NCBI RefSeq assembly: GCF_003172895.1
Contig: NZ_QGKL01000042.1
Span: forward strand, 682,001 to 746,000
Direction: 5' to 3'
Source of the DNA: Leucothrix arctica
GTDB taxonomy: Bacteria > Pseudomonadota > Gammaproteobacteria > Thiotrichales > Thiotrichaceae
DNA: 64,000 bases
Position 1 is the first letter of the stretch. Every line of letters starts with the position of its first letter. This document shows positions 10,614 through 19,244 of this stretch, one piece after another. A model generated the notes under the pieces. The model searched no databases. It saw nothing but the letters and a program-made list of their open reading frames with translations, and was not told the origin of the DNA. The translations under genes were made by a program, and so were the position numbers.

Positions 10614-10676
10614 ATGTCAAATCAACTCGGAAAACATATGATGTTATTAGATCTGTACAAGCATTGGCGATGGTGA
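10614..10676 (+). CDS. trpL: Putative trp operon leader peptide (20 codons)
   Basis: A 20-codon ORF between rpe and trpE begins ATG TCA AAT and ends LYKHWRW-stop, so two of its last three codons are TGG. Trp is rare, and a short ORF ending in Trp codons just before trpE is the hallmark of a transcription-attenuation leader. A GGAAAAG stretch lies 9 bp before its ATG. A weak promoter (TTTACA at 10552, GATTAT at 10574, 16-bp spacing) lies upstream. The second TGG and the stop are part of a stem with TTCACC (10696-10701). The ORF lies entirely within the 199-bp rpe-trpE gap. The name is inferred from position and Trp codons; the sequence does not resemble E. coli TrpL. Confidence 0.65.
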   Translation: MSNQLGKHMMLLDLYKHWRW

Positions 10677-10701
10677 AGCTCGACTAGCGCGAACTTTCAC
10701 C
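10672..10701 (+). promoter_or_regulatory. Stem-loop overlapping the Trp codon and stop of the trp leader
   Basis: GGTGAAGCTCG (10672-10682) can pair with CGAACTTTCACC (10690-10701), with one mismatch and one bulge, around a 7-nt loop. The left arm contains the last Trp codon and the stop of the leader ORF, so ribosome position there would decide whether it forms. No clear U-tract follows; the nearest T run is at 10714-10718. A classic terminator/antiterminator pair is therefore not obvious by eye. Confidence 0.5.
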
Positions 10702-10732
10702 CAAATACACATGTTTTTACAGGTTTATACTT

Positions 10733-12232
10733 ATGTTAAGAGATACTTTTCAGGCTTGCGTTGCGCAAGGCTACGACAAAATCCCATTAGTTCGTGAAGT
10801 ACTAGCGGATTTAGACACCCCATTAAGCACCTACCTTAAGCTAGCTAATGCGCCTTATAGCTACTTGTTTGAATCCGTTCAAGGTGGCGAAAAATGGGGT
10901 CGTTATTCCATTATTGGGCTGCCTGCTCGTGAGACTATCCACATTCACGAAAAAGAAATCGATATTCAAATTGACGGTGTTAGCCGTGAGAAATTTACGG
11001 TTGAAGACCCGCTTGCGTGGATTGAAGATCGTCAAAATGCCTCTAAAGTTGCAGAAATCCCAGAGCTACCGCGTTTCACGGGTGGCTTAGTCGGTTATTT
11101 CGGCTATGAAACGATTGGTTACATTGAGCCAAAGCTTGCCGCTTTTAAAAAAGAAGATCCTATCAACACACCTGACATCCTATTGATGGTGTCAGATGAG
11201 GTGGTTGTCTTTGATAATTTAGCCGGCAAACTATATCTCGTCGTTCATGCTGATGCGGATGGTTACGATCAAGCACAAACAAGGCTGCAAGAACTTTACG
11301 AGAAGCTGCGTGAGCCAATGGTCTATCCTCTTGATCGTGCCGAACACTATACACAGGTTAAAGAAGAAGACTTCGTTTCTGAGTTCCCAGAAGAGTTGTT
11401 TAAAGCAGCAGTGAGCAAAGGTCGCGAGTACATCTGTGAAGGCGACATCATGCAGGTAGTTTTGTCCCAGCGCTTGAGCATTCCATTCAAAGCACGCCCT
11501 TTGGACTTATACCGCACGCTACGCAGTTTAAACCCTTCTCCTTATATGTACTTTTTACAACTGGATAGCTTCCAAATTGTAGGCTCATCACCTGAGATTT
11601 TAGTGCGTTTAGAAGATGATGAAGTAACGGTTCGCCCTATTGCCGGCACTCGTAGACGAGGTGTTGATAAGGCACAAGATATTGCACTTGAGAAAGATCT
11701 ATTATCTGACCCTAAAGAAATCGCAGAACATGTGATGCTGATCGATCTCGGTCGAAATGATGCAGGTAGAGTCAGTGAAATAGGCACCGTAGAACTGACT
11801 GAGAACATGCTAGTAGAACGTTATTCGCACGTTATGCATATCGTATCTAACGTCAACGGTAAGCTGAAAGACGGCATGAGTGCTATGGATGTACTCCGTG
11901 CAACCTTCCCTGCAGGAACGGTTAGTGGCGCGCCAAAGATTCGTGCGATGGAAATTATTGCCGAGCAAGAGCCAACTAAACGCGGTATTTACTCTGGCGC
12001 AGTCGGTTACCTCTCATGGAACGGCAATATGGATACGGCCATTGCTATCCGTACTGCGGTCATTAAAGACGAAATGCTGTATGTCCAAGCCGGTGCAGGT
12101 ATCGTTTATGACTCTGTACCTCAGTCCGAGTGGGATGAAACAATGAATAAGGCACGAGCTATTTTCTCAGCCGTTAGCGAAGTATCTGCAGGCTTAGATA
12201 ATGCCGAAAAAAATGAAGGAGAAATCTCATGA
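10733..12232 (+). CDS. trpE: Anthranilate synthase component I
   Basis: 499 residues. It converts chorismate to anthranilate, using ammonia delivered by TrpG, the first step of tryptophan synthesis. The N-terminal half carries the Trp feedback pocket: [18 protein letters not shown] contains the LFES element equivalent to LLES in enteric TrpE. The chorismate-binding half shows [54 protein letters not shown] and the late [10 protein letters not shown]. The stop overlaps the trpG start (ATGA), indicating translational coupling. It follows a probable Trp-codon leader, so control by tryptophanyl-tRNA supply is inferred in addition to feedback inhibition. Confidence 0.98.
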   Translation: MLRDTFQACVAQGYDKIPLVREVLADLDTPLSTYLKLANAPYSYLFESVQGGEKWGRYSIIGLPARETIHIHEKEIDIQIDGVSREKFTVEDPLAWIEDRQNASKVAEIPELPRFTGGLVGYFGYETIGYIEPKLAAFKKEDPINTPDILLMVSDEVVVFDNLAGKLYLVVHADADGYDQAQTRLQELYEKLREPMVYPLDRAEHYTQVKEEDFVSEFPEELFKAAVSKGREYICEGDIMQVVLSQRLSIPFKARPLDLYRTLRSLNPSPYMYFLQLDSFQIVGSSPEILVRLEDDEVTVRPIAGTRRRGVDKAQDIALEKDLLSDPKEIAEHVMLIDLGRNDAGRVSEIGTVELTENMLVERYSHVMHIVSNVNGKLKDGMSAMDVLRATFPAGTVSGAPKIRAMEIIAEQEPTKRGIYSGAVGYLSWNGNMDTAIAIRTAVIKDEMLYVQAGAGIVYDSVPQSEWDETMNKARAIFSAVSEVSAGLDNAEKNEGEIS

Positions 12233-12816
12233 TTTTGATGCTAGATAATTATGACTCATTCACCTATAACCTTGTTCAATACCTAGGCGAGCTAGGCGCG
12301 GATGTTGAAGTACACCGTAACGACCAAATCACGGTCGATGACATTAAAGCAATGGCGCCTGAACGTATTATGCTTTCACCGGGTCCGGGTACACCGTCTG
12401 GTGCAGGTATTTGCTTAGAAACGATTGAAACCTTTGCTGGCAAGATTCCATTATTTGGCGTGTGCTTGGGTCATCAAGCCATTGGTCAAGCATTTGGCGG
12501 AAACGTTATTCGTGCAAAACAAATCATGCACGGTAAGACATCCTTGATGCACCACACTGACAAAGGTGTATTTAAAGGTTTAAATAACCCTTATACGGCA
12601 ACGCGTTATCACTCATTAGTCATTGAGGCTGCAACACTCCCAGACTGTTTGGAAGTGACTGCTTGGACCGAAAATGAAGATGGCTCAATGGATGAGATCA
12701 TGGGTATTCGTCATAAAACGCTAAATATTGAAGGCGTGCAATTTCACCCAGAGTCTATTTTGAGTGAACACGGCCATGACATGCTTAAAAACTTCTTAAC
12801 AGCCGAGACACGCTAA
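12229..12816 (+). CDS. trpG: Anthranilate synthase component II (glutamine amidotransferase)
   Basis: 195 residues, a class I glutamine amidotransferase. The catalytic triad is visible: the nucleophile Cys in [16 protein letters not shown] (near residue 79) and the His-x-Glu pair in [10 protein letters not shown] near residue 170. The oxyanion strand is [12 protein letters not shown]. It hydrolyses glutamine and passes ammonia to TrpE; such proteins often also serve PabB in folate synthesis (pabA role). It starts inside the trpE stop codon and its own stop shares one base with the next gene. trpD and trpC do not follow, unlike the common trpGDC arrangement. Confidence 0.97.
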   Translation: MILMLDNYDSFTYNLVQYLGELGADVEVHRNDQITVDDIKAMAPERIMLSPGPGTPSGAGICLETIETFAGKIPLFGVCLGHQAIGQAFGGNVIRAKQIMHGKTSLMHHTDKGVFKGLNNPYTATRYHSLVIEAATLPDCLEVTAWTENEDGSMDEIMGIRHKTLNIEGVQFHPESILSEHGHDMLKNFLTAETR

Positions 12817-13256
12817 TGGATCCAGCCTACCCACCCGCTAGCTTTGTTAAGCGCCTTTGCGCCATGTTTTACGACGCATTATTAGCACTGTCTTTTGTGT
12901 TGGTGTTTGGCTTTTTCAGCATGGTAATCGTACAAAGCGTTTTTGGTCTTGAGAACGTAGAAGCAGGCTCGAAAACTGCCAAAATATTCTTCGTTTACAT
13001 TATGGTCTTATGCTTTGTGTTTTACGCATGGTTCTGGACGCATGGCGGTCAAACGCTCGGCATGCGCGCTTGGAAAATTAAACTAGTACAAGACAACGGC
13101 TTACCTGTTACATGGACTCAGGCTTTCTTTCGATTTTTTTATTCCTTGATTAGCTGGATTCCATGCGGTGCTGGCTACCTATGGATGCTCGTCGATAAGA
13201 ACAAACGTACTTGGCACGATAAGGCCTCTCACTCAAATATTATCGACATTAAGTAA
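12816..13256 (+). CDS. RDD family membrane protein
   Basis: 146 residues. It starts within the trpG stop (TAATG) and has the RDD pattern: PPASFVKRLCAMFYDALLAL at the N terminus (the R and D of the family name), a second hydrophobic segment FVYIMVLCFVFYAWFW, the conserved GGQTLGMRAWKIKLV loop, and a last membrane stretch ending with TWHDKASHSNIID. Three to four membrane segments in the inner membrane. Molecular role is unknown for most members; a few have been linked to ion or osmotic stress. Its position in a chain of one-base overlaps with trpEG and the next gene suggests cotranscription, not a tryptophan function. Confidence 0.88.
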   Translation: MDPAYPPASFVKRLCAMFYDALLALSFVLVFGFFSMVIVQSVFGLENVEAGSKTAKIFFVYIMVLCFVFYAWFWTHGGQTLGMRAWKIKLVQDNGLPVTWTQAFFRFFYSLISWIPCGAGYLWMLVDKNKRTWHDKASHSNIIDIK

Positions 13257-13987
13257 TGGATCAAAACACTGCACCAGCGCCGAGTATTCCACTTTGGCAA
13301 ACTATCGTGTTTACCTTATTGACGCTGGTTGTTTTTCTCTTTGCTCAAACCTCAGCACTGCAACACTATACTGACTCTCAAATGGCCAACTTTCCAGAAA
13401 TGGAAAGGTCTGCGCTATTAAAAATCATGAGTTCTGATGCCACTGCGGTTAGTTTGGTTAGTATCATCGGTGCCATCACTGCTACGGCATTTTTACTGTT
13501 GATTATTCATCTACGCAGTTTGAGCATAAAACAGTATCTATCACTTTACTCGTACACCAAAAGAGATCTGATTAACTGGCAGCTAGTGATGATCGCCTTT
13601 ATCGCCATCACGAGCCTATTTGCTTATGTCATTTCGCATGAAACGTCTGACTTCATGAAGAGACTATGGGAAAGCTGTGACAACGTTGTGTTACTGCTGA
13701 TTGCCGTGGTTATTGCCGCACCCATTTTTGAAGAATGTTTGTTTCGTGGCTTCCTTTTTTCAGGACTACAACAAAGCCACCTCGGTACAGGGGCAGCAAT
13801 TGTTTTTAGTGCAGCCGCATGGGCCGTGATACACACCCAATACGGCACATTTGACCTGATCACTGTCTTCGTTTTCGGCATTATATTAGCCGTCGCGCGT
13901 ATAGCCAGTCACTCACTCTTATTACCTATCACACTACACGGTACATTTAACTTTTTTGCCGTGCTAGAAATGGCCATATTCAACTAA
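13256..13987 (+). CDS. CPBP-family intramembrane metalloprotease
   Basis: 243 residues with about six to seven hydrophobic segments. The three CPBP (Abi/CAAX protease) motifs are present in order: EECLFRGFLFSGL (the EExxxR motif, about residues 161-173), AAWAVIHTQYG (the F/WxxxH motif) and ITLHGTFNFFAVLE (the HxxxN motif). The family cleaves within or near the membrane; roles range from prenyl-protein processing to bacteriocin self-immunity. Starts with a one-base overlap to the RDD gene. No obvious substrate gene lies nearby. The 49-bp gap to pepA contains a weak CATGGC/GCCATG stem. Confidence 0.9.
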   Translation: MDQNTAPAPSIPLWQTIVFTLLTLVVFLFAQTSALQHYTDSQMANFPEMERSALLKIMSSDATAVSLVSIIGAITATAFLLLIIHLRSLSIKQYLSLYSYTKRDLINWQLVMIAFIAITSLFAYVISHETSDFMKRLWESCDNVVLLLIAVVIAAPIFEECLFRGFLFSGLQQSHLGTGAAIVFSAAAWAVIHTQYGTFDLITVFVFGIILAVARIASHSLLLPITLHGTFNFFAVLEMAIFN

Positions 13988-14036
13988 AACATGGCACAAT
14001 AAGCGCCATGCTAACAACAAATAAAACGGATACCGA

Positions 14037-15503
14037 ATGAACTACTCAGTTACAAGTAACCTTTCTGCAAAGGATGCCGCTGGCGATTGCTTATTAATCG
14101 CGATCTACAAAGACAAGCAACTGTCTGCTGCTGCAAAATCTATTGATGAAGCATCAAACGGCGCGATTTCTGAACTACTTGCGTTTGGTGATTTCACAGG
14201 TAAAGCAGAACAAGTTCACACACTTTATAGCGTTGCAGGTGTTACTGCTAAACGCGTTGTATTAGTCGGATGTGGTGAGCAAAAAGCTTTTGATGCTTTC
14301 GCACTTAAGAAATGTGTTAGTGCGGCGATTGCAGCACTACCTACTGATTCTATTACAAGCGCAACTAGCTTCTTAGGTGATGATTTAGCAAGTGATTCAG
14401 CTGCAGCAGTCACGCAAGCGATTCTTGCAGTCGCTGATAAGCAATACACGTTTAACATTCATAAGTCAGAGCAAAGTAAGCCATCATTACTAGTATCGAT
14501 GACGATTGCTTTTAGTGGTGACGTTGCCAATACAGATACCGCGCTTACGCAAGCAACCGCTATGGCGCATGGCTCTAAATTATCTCGCGATCTATCCAAC
14601 CAACCAGGTAATGTTTGCACACCGACTTACCTTGCTGAAACAGCATTAGGTATGGCTAAAGAGTTTGACGCACTGGATGTTGAGATTCTTGAAGAAGCTG
14701 ACATGGAAAAGCTTGGAATGGGCTCTTTCTTATCAGTAGGTCATGGTAGTGATCAACCATCAAAACTGGTTGTATTCAAATACAACGGTGCTGGTGATGA
14801 TTCAGCACCCGTTGCACTTGTTGGTAAGGGCGTGACATTTGATACGGGTGGTATTTCAATTAAGCCCGGCGCAAACATGGACGAAATGAAATTCGACATG
14901 ATTGGTGCTGCTAGTGTTACCGGTACTATCCAAGCAATTGCAGAGATGAAGCTACCTATTAACGTCATTGGTATTTTAGCAGCGGCTGAAAACATGCCTA
15001 GTGCACGCGCGACTAAGCCAGGTGACATCGTTAAATCAATGTCTGGTAAAACAATCGAAGTATTGAATACAGATGCTGAAGGTCGTTTAGTGCTTTGTGA
15101 TGCACTGACTTATGCAGGCAAGTACAAGCCTCGTTTAGTGATTGATATTGCAACGCTAACAGGTGCTTGTATTGTCGCTCTAGGTCACGAGATCTGCGCC
15201 CTACTTGCTAATGATCAGTCACTTGCTGATGAGATCATGGTGTCAGGTAAAAGTATTGGCGACCAAGCTTGGCAATTACCAATGAACGATGAGTACAAGA
15301 AGCTACTGAAGAGTGAGCACGCTGACATTGGCAACATCGGTGGACGTACTGCCGGTACAATTACTGCGGCATGCTTCCTAAGTCACTTTACTGAAGACTA
15401 TCGTTGGGCTCACCTAGACATTGCTGGTACAGCATGGACAGGTAAAGCAGCCTCTGGACGCCCTGTTCCACTACTGACTCAATTCTTAATTGATCAGGCC
15501 TAA
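14037..15503 (+). CDS. pepA: Leucyl (cytosol) aminopeptidase PepA
   Basis: 488 residues, an M17 family aminopeptidase. The signature NTDAEGRLVLCDAL lies near residue 340, metal and catalytic residues are in VGKGVTFDTGGISIKPG (Lys and Asp) and the bicarbonate-site Arg is in AEGR. The variable N-terminal domain (about residues 1-165) is that of the E. coli PepA type. The enzyme removes N-terminal residues from peptides in the cytoplasm as a hexamer; E. coli PepA also binds DNA in carAB control and Xer recombination. Start ATG at 14037. It overlaps holC by one base, the conserved pepA-holC-valS order. Confidence 0.97.
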   Translation: MNYSVTSNLSAKDAAGDCLLIAIYKDKQLSAAAKSIDEASNGAISELLAFGDFTGKAEQVHTLYSVAGVTAKRVVLVGCGEQKAFDAFALKKCVSAAIAALPTDSITSATSFLGDDLASDSAAAVTQAILAVADKQYTFNIHKSEQSKPSLLVSMTIAFSGDVANTDTALTQATAMAHGSKLSRDLSNQPGNVCTPTYLAETALGMAKEFDALDVEILEEADMEKLGMGSFLSVGHGSDQPSKLVVFKYNGAGDDSAPVALVGKGVTFDTGGISIKPGANMDEMKFDMIGAASVTGTIQAIAEMKLPINVIGILAAAENMPSARATKPGDIVKSMSGKTIEVLNTDAEGRLVLCDALTYAGKYKPRLVIDIATLTGACIVALGHEICALLANDQSLADEIMVSGKSIGDQAWQLPMNDEYKKLLKSEHADIGNIGGRTAGTITAACFLSHFTEDYRWAHLDIAGTAWTGKAASGRPVPLLTQFLIDQA

Positions 15504-15922
15504 TGACAGAAATTAGTTTTTATGTCGGTAAGCAAGACAATCTACACGGTAGGCTTTTTTTAGCCTGCCGTGTGGCACAAAAAGCATACGACCGTGGCTA
15601 CCATATCCACATCCACACAGACTCTCTTATCACGTCTCGTCAACTGGATGATTTACTGTGGAGCTTCAGTCCTACCAGTTTTATTCCGCATGCCATTATC
15701 GAAAATGCAGACAAGGAACGCATAATAATTTCTCATGATTATGAACCTCATGAGGACTGTGACTACTTAATTAATCTATCGAATGAACAACCCAAGTTTT
15801 TCTCCCGCTTTACAAAGATGGCAGAGATTCTTGATCAAACCCCCGATATTTTAACCGATGGTCGTAAAAGATATGCCTATTATCGAGATAGAGGCTATAA
15901 TTTGCAGTACTATCAACTGTAG
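15503..15922 (+). CDS. holC: DNA polymerase III chi subunit
   Basis: 139 residues, typical of HolC. The N terminus TEISFYVGKQDNLHGRLFLACRVAQKAYDRGYHIHIHTD matches the chi fold that links the clamp loader (via psi) to SSB. Later landmarks are LDDLLWSFSPTSFIPHAII and the acidic C-terminal part ending GYNLQYYQL. It shares one base with the pepA stop. The order pepA-holC-valS is standard for gammaproteobacteria, so identity is supported by both sequence and neighbours. Confidence 0.93.
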   Translation: MTEISFYVGKQDNLHGRLFLACRVAQKAYDRGYHIHIHTDSLITSRQLDDLLWSFSPTSFIPHAIIENADKERIIISHDYEPHEDCDYLINLSNEQPKFFSRFTKMAEILDQTPDILTDGRKRYAYYRDRGYNLQYYQL

Positions 15923-15934
15923 GAAGTTATAGAG

Positions 15935-16231
15935 ATGTCGAATCCCCCGTCGAAAGCATCCGAGTACATTCCAGTTGTGTCAGACCTTGTTGTCCCAGGT
16001 AACCCTGAGCTTCGTCAACAGTCTAATGCTGCCGGAAAATCAAAGAACAGAAATTACGTTGATGACCTAAATTCACGAATCGATGAATTAGAATCAGCAA
16101 TTGGCCAAGATACAATGGGATCACAAAGCCGCGCCCATGCTATCCGTGCTGAAGCCAGTAGAACAAGAACACCACCTGTTAAGAGAATCAAAGGCAATAA
16201 AACCCCCAGTAAAAACAAAGAACTCTCTTAA
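15935..16231 (+). CDS. Small charged protein of unknown function between holC and valS
   Basis: 98 residues, no signal peptide or membrane segment. The middle (NRNYVDDLNSRIDELESAIG) reads as a short coiled coil and the C terminus is rich in Lys, Arg, Pro and Thr (PVKRIKGNKTPSKNKELS), a basic tail that could bind nucleic acid. AGGAAG lies about 9 bp before the ATG and 12 bp separates it from holC, so it is probably translated in the same operon. I do not recognise a family. The position beside a replication gene is only suggestive. Confidence 0.7.
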   Translation: MSNPPSKASEYIPVVSDLVVPGNPELRQQSNAAGKSKNRNYVDDLNSRIDELESAIGQDTMGSQSRAHAIRAEASRTRTPPVKRIKGNKTPSKNKELS

Positions 16232-16291
16232 TTTTTAAGTACGTCACTTATACATTTAAAAGAATCAATACACGATAACCCAAATGCGAAT

Positions 16292-16326
16292 AATCACTGC
16301 ATCTATGCAGTGATTCGGGCTATAAT
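16292..16326 (+). promoter_or_regulatory. Candidate valS promoter with a perfect inverted repeat
   Basis: AATCACTGCAT (16292-16302) and ATGCAGTGATT (16305-16315) form a perfect 11-bp inverted repeat directly before TATAAT at 16321-16326, a consensus -10 box 36 bp before valS. The repeat could be an operator over the -35 region or a terminator stem for the pepA operon; no T run follows it, which favours the former. Confidence 0.45.
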
Positions 16327-16361
16327 TTCATCTTTCAAGATGACTATCAGACTGTATTCGC

Positions 16362-19145
16362 ATGGATAAAACGTATAACCCACAGGACATCGAGCAACGT
16401 TGGTATAAGCACTGGGAATCTCAGGGCTACTTTCAACCGTCTGGCACAGGTGATCCTTACTGCATCATGATCCCACCTCCGAATGTTACTGGCACGCTAC
16501 ATATGGGCCACGCATTCCAAGATACGATCATGGATTCGCTGATTCGTTATCACCGCATGAAAGGTGATAATACGCTTTGGCAGCCAGGTACAGACCATGC
16601 GGGTATATCTACACAGATGGTCGTCGAACGCCAACTAAATGCTGAAGGCAAAACGCGTCATGACTTAGGTCGTGATAAGTTTGTTGAGCGTGTTTGGGAC
16701 TGGAAAGAAGAGTCTGGTGGTGAAATTACACAACAGCTACGTCGCCTAGGTGCTTCACCTGACTGGTCTCGTGAACGCTTTACTATGGATGATGGTTTAT
16801 CTGACTCTGTTGGTAACGTATTCGAACAGTTATTCGACGAAGGTCTTATCTATCGTGGTAAGCGCCTAGTTAACTGGGACACAGTACTTCACACTGCATT
16901 GTCAGATATCGAAGTACTAAACGAAGAAGAAAACGGTCACATGTGGCACTTCCGTTACCCGCTTGCAGATGAGCAAGGTAACGCGACAGATGAGCACCTG
17001 ATTGTTGCAACGACTCGCCCAGAGACAATGCTTGGTGATAGTGGTGTTGCAGTCCACCCTGACGATGAGCGCTATCAGCACCTTATTGGTAAGTTCATCA
17101 AACTACCGCTAGTAGGTCGTTTGATCCCTATCGTTGGCGATGACTATGCTGACCCTGAAAAAGGTACCGGTTGCGTTAAGATCACCCCTGCTCATGACTT
17201 CAATGACTATGAAGTTGGCGCACGTCACAACCTTGAAGTTATCAATATCTTTGATGATAGCGCTAAGATGAATGACACAGTACCGGAAGCTTATATCGGT
17301 ATGGATCGTTTCGATGCTCGTAAGAAAATCGTTACTGACTTAGATGCGCTTGGCTTACTTGATGTTGTTAAAGATCATAAATTAATGGTTCCACGTGGTG
17401 ATCGCTCAGGTACGGTAATCGAGCCTTACATGACAGATCAGTGGTACGTAAAAGTTGCGCCACTCGCTGGCCCTGCGATCGAAGCGGTTGAATCTGGTCG
17501 TATTAAGTTCGTACCTGATAACTACAAAAATATGTACTTCAGTTGGATGACCGATGTCCAAGACTGGTGTATTTCTCGTCAAATCTGGTGGGGACATAGA
17601 ATCCCAGCATGGTTCGACGATTCTGGTAAAGTTTACGTTGGTAAAGACGAAGCCGCTGTTCGTGAAAAGTATTCACTTGGTTCTGAGTTAGCACTGCGTC
17701 AAGACACTGACGTGCTAGATACTTGGTTCTCATCAGCACTTTGGCCTTTCTCTACACTAGGCTGGCCAAACAAAACTGAAGCCCTTCAAACATGGTACCC
17801 AACAAACGTATTGGTTACTGGCTTTGACATCATTTTCTTCTGGGTTGCCAGAATGATTATGTTTGGTCTGAAGTTTATGGATGGTGAAGTACCATTCAAA
17901 GAAGTCTACATGCACGGTCTAGTCCGTGACGCTGAAGGACAGAAGATGTCCAAGTCTAAGGGTAATGTAATTGACCCACTAGACGTTATCGAAGGTATCA
18001 CCCTTGATGACTTGCTAGAGAAGCGCACCAAAAATCTAATGCAGGATCACACGCGCGATAGCATTGCAAAAGCAACGCTTAAGCAGTTCCCTGATGGTAT
18101 CCCAGCGTTTGGTACTGATGCATTGCGCTTTAGCTTTGCAGCACTTGCGTCGACTGGTCGTGACATCCGTTTTGACCTGCAACGTATCGAAGGTTACAGA
18201 AACTTCTGTAACAAGCTTTGGAACGGTGCGCGTTATGTAATGATGCAGACTGAAGACAAAGATATTGGTCTAGATAATCCAAACCGTGAGTTATCTCAAG
18301 CAGATCGCTGGATTGTATCTCGCCTTCAAAAGACCTCTGCTGAAGTTGCTGAGCACTTTGAGAAGTATCGTTTTGACCTTGCGGCAAAAGCACTGTATGA
18401 GTTCACATGGCACGAGTATTGCGATTGGTACCTAGAGCTATCTAAGCCAGTATTGTTTGCAGATGACGTAAGTGATTCTGCTAAGCACGGTACACGCTAC
18501 ACATTGGTCACTGTATTCGAATCTATTCTTCGTTTACTACACCCAATCATGCCGTATATCACTGAAGAAATTTGGCAAGACATCAAGCCGCTACTAGCGA
18601 TCACTGATGACACCATCATGCTACAAAGCTATCCAGTTGCTGACAATAGTTTGGATGATGCTGAAGCTGAAAGTGGTATGACATGGGCTCAAGACTTTAT
18701 TGTCGGCATTCGTAAGATTCGTTCAGAAATGGACATTAAGCCGGGCAAAGTTTTACCTATCTTAATTGCTAACTGGACGGAACAAGATCAAGCGTTGTAT
18801 GCAAGCTGTACCCGTGAAATCCTGTCCCTAGCGAAGATAGAGCCTGTGAAGTGGCTAACTAGCGATGAGACTGCACCGGAGTCGGCAACGGCCCTCGTTG
18901 GTGATATGCAGATCTTAATCCCGTTAGCTGGATTGATTGATAAGGACGCTGAAATAAAGCGACTGAATCGTGAAATCGAGAAGATCAACACGAGCTTACA
19001 AGGTGTATTGGGACGTTTAAATAACCCAGCATTTACTGACAAAGCACCTGAGAATGTTGTCGCTCAAGTTCAAAAGCAAGCTGATGAACAGCAAGCAGCA
19101 CTTGATCAACTTCAGCAGCAATTGGTAAAGATTGAAGCGATGTAA
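16362..19145 (+). CDS. valS: Valyl-tRNA synthetase
   Basis: 927 residues, class I synthetase of normal length. The HIGH-type motif is [14 protein letters not shown] near residue 40 and the KMSKS motif is in [16 protein letters not shown] near residue 527. The editing domain lies between them ([17 protein letters not shown]). The anticodon-binding domain carries [15 protein letters not shown]-terminal coiled-coil arm ([20 protein letters not shown] to the end) is typical of ValRS. It charges tRNA-Val and edits Thr. A consensus-like -10 and inverted repeat precede it, and a strong terminator follows. Confidence 0.98.
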   Translation: MDKTYNPQDIEQRWYKHWESQGYFQPSGTGDPYCIMIPPPNVTGTLHMGHAFQDTIMDSLIRYHRMKGDNTLWQPGTDHAGISTQMVVERQLNAEGKTRHDLGRDKFVERVWDWKEESGGEITQQLRRLGASPDWSRERFTMDDGLSDSVGNVFEQLFDEGLIYRGKRLVNWDTVLHTALSDIEVLNEEENGHMWHFRYPLADEQGNATDEHLIVATTRPETMLGDSGVAVHPDDERYQHLIGKFIKLPLVGRLIPIVGDDYADPEKGTGCVKITPAHDFNDYEVGARHNLEVINIFDDSAKMNDTVPEAYIGMDRFDARKKIVTDLDALGLLDVVKDHKLMVPRGDRSGTVIEPYMTDQWYVKVAPLAGPAIEAVESGRIKFVPDNYKNMYFSWMTDVQDWCISRQIWWGHRIPAWFDDSGKVYVGKDEAAVREKYSLGSELALRQDTDVLDTWFSSALWPFSTLGWPNKTEALQTWYPTNVLVTGFDIIFFWVARMIMFGLKFMDGEVPFKEVYMHGLVRDAEGQKMSKSKGNVIDPLDVIEGITLDDLLEKRTKNLMQDHTRDSIAKATLKQFPDGIPAFGTDALRFSFAALASTGRDIRFDLQRIEGYRNFCNKLWNGARYVMMQTEDKDIGLDNPNRELSQADRWIVSRLQKTSAEVAEHFEKYRFDLAAKALYEFTWHEYCDWYLELSKPVLFADDVSDSAKHGTRYTLVTVFESILRLLHPIMPYITEEIWQDIKPLLAITDDTIMLQSYPVADNSLDDAEAESGMTWAQDFIVGIRKIRSEMDIKPGKVLPILIANWTEQDQALYASCTREILSLAKIEPVKWLTSDETAPESATALVGDMQILIPLAGLIDKDAEIKRLNREIEKINTSLQGVLGRLNNPAFTDKAPENVVAQVQKQADEQQAALDQLQQQLVKIEAM

Positions 19146-19167
19146 TTTATTGTTTCAATAGGCATTA

Positions 19168-19199
19168 AAAAGGCCCAGCATTTGCTGGGCCTTTTTTGT
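19168..19199 (+). terminator. Intrinsic terminator after valS
   Basis: AAAAGGCCCAGC (19168-19179) pairs perfectly with GCTGGGCCTTTT (19184-19195), loop ATTT, with the T run continuing to 19197. The A run on the other side means it could also stop transcripts of the convergent gene ending at 19245. Confidence 0.93.
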
Positions 19200-19244
19200 T
19201 TCTGATCATTCAACGTTACCGTCTATGCTAAGTAGTATCTCTAC

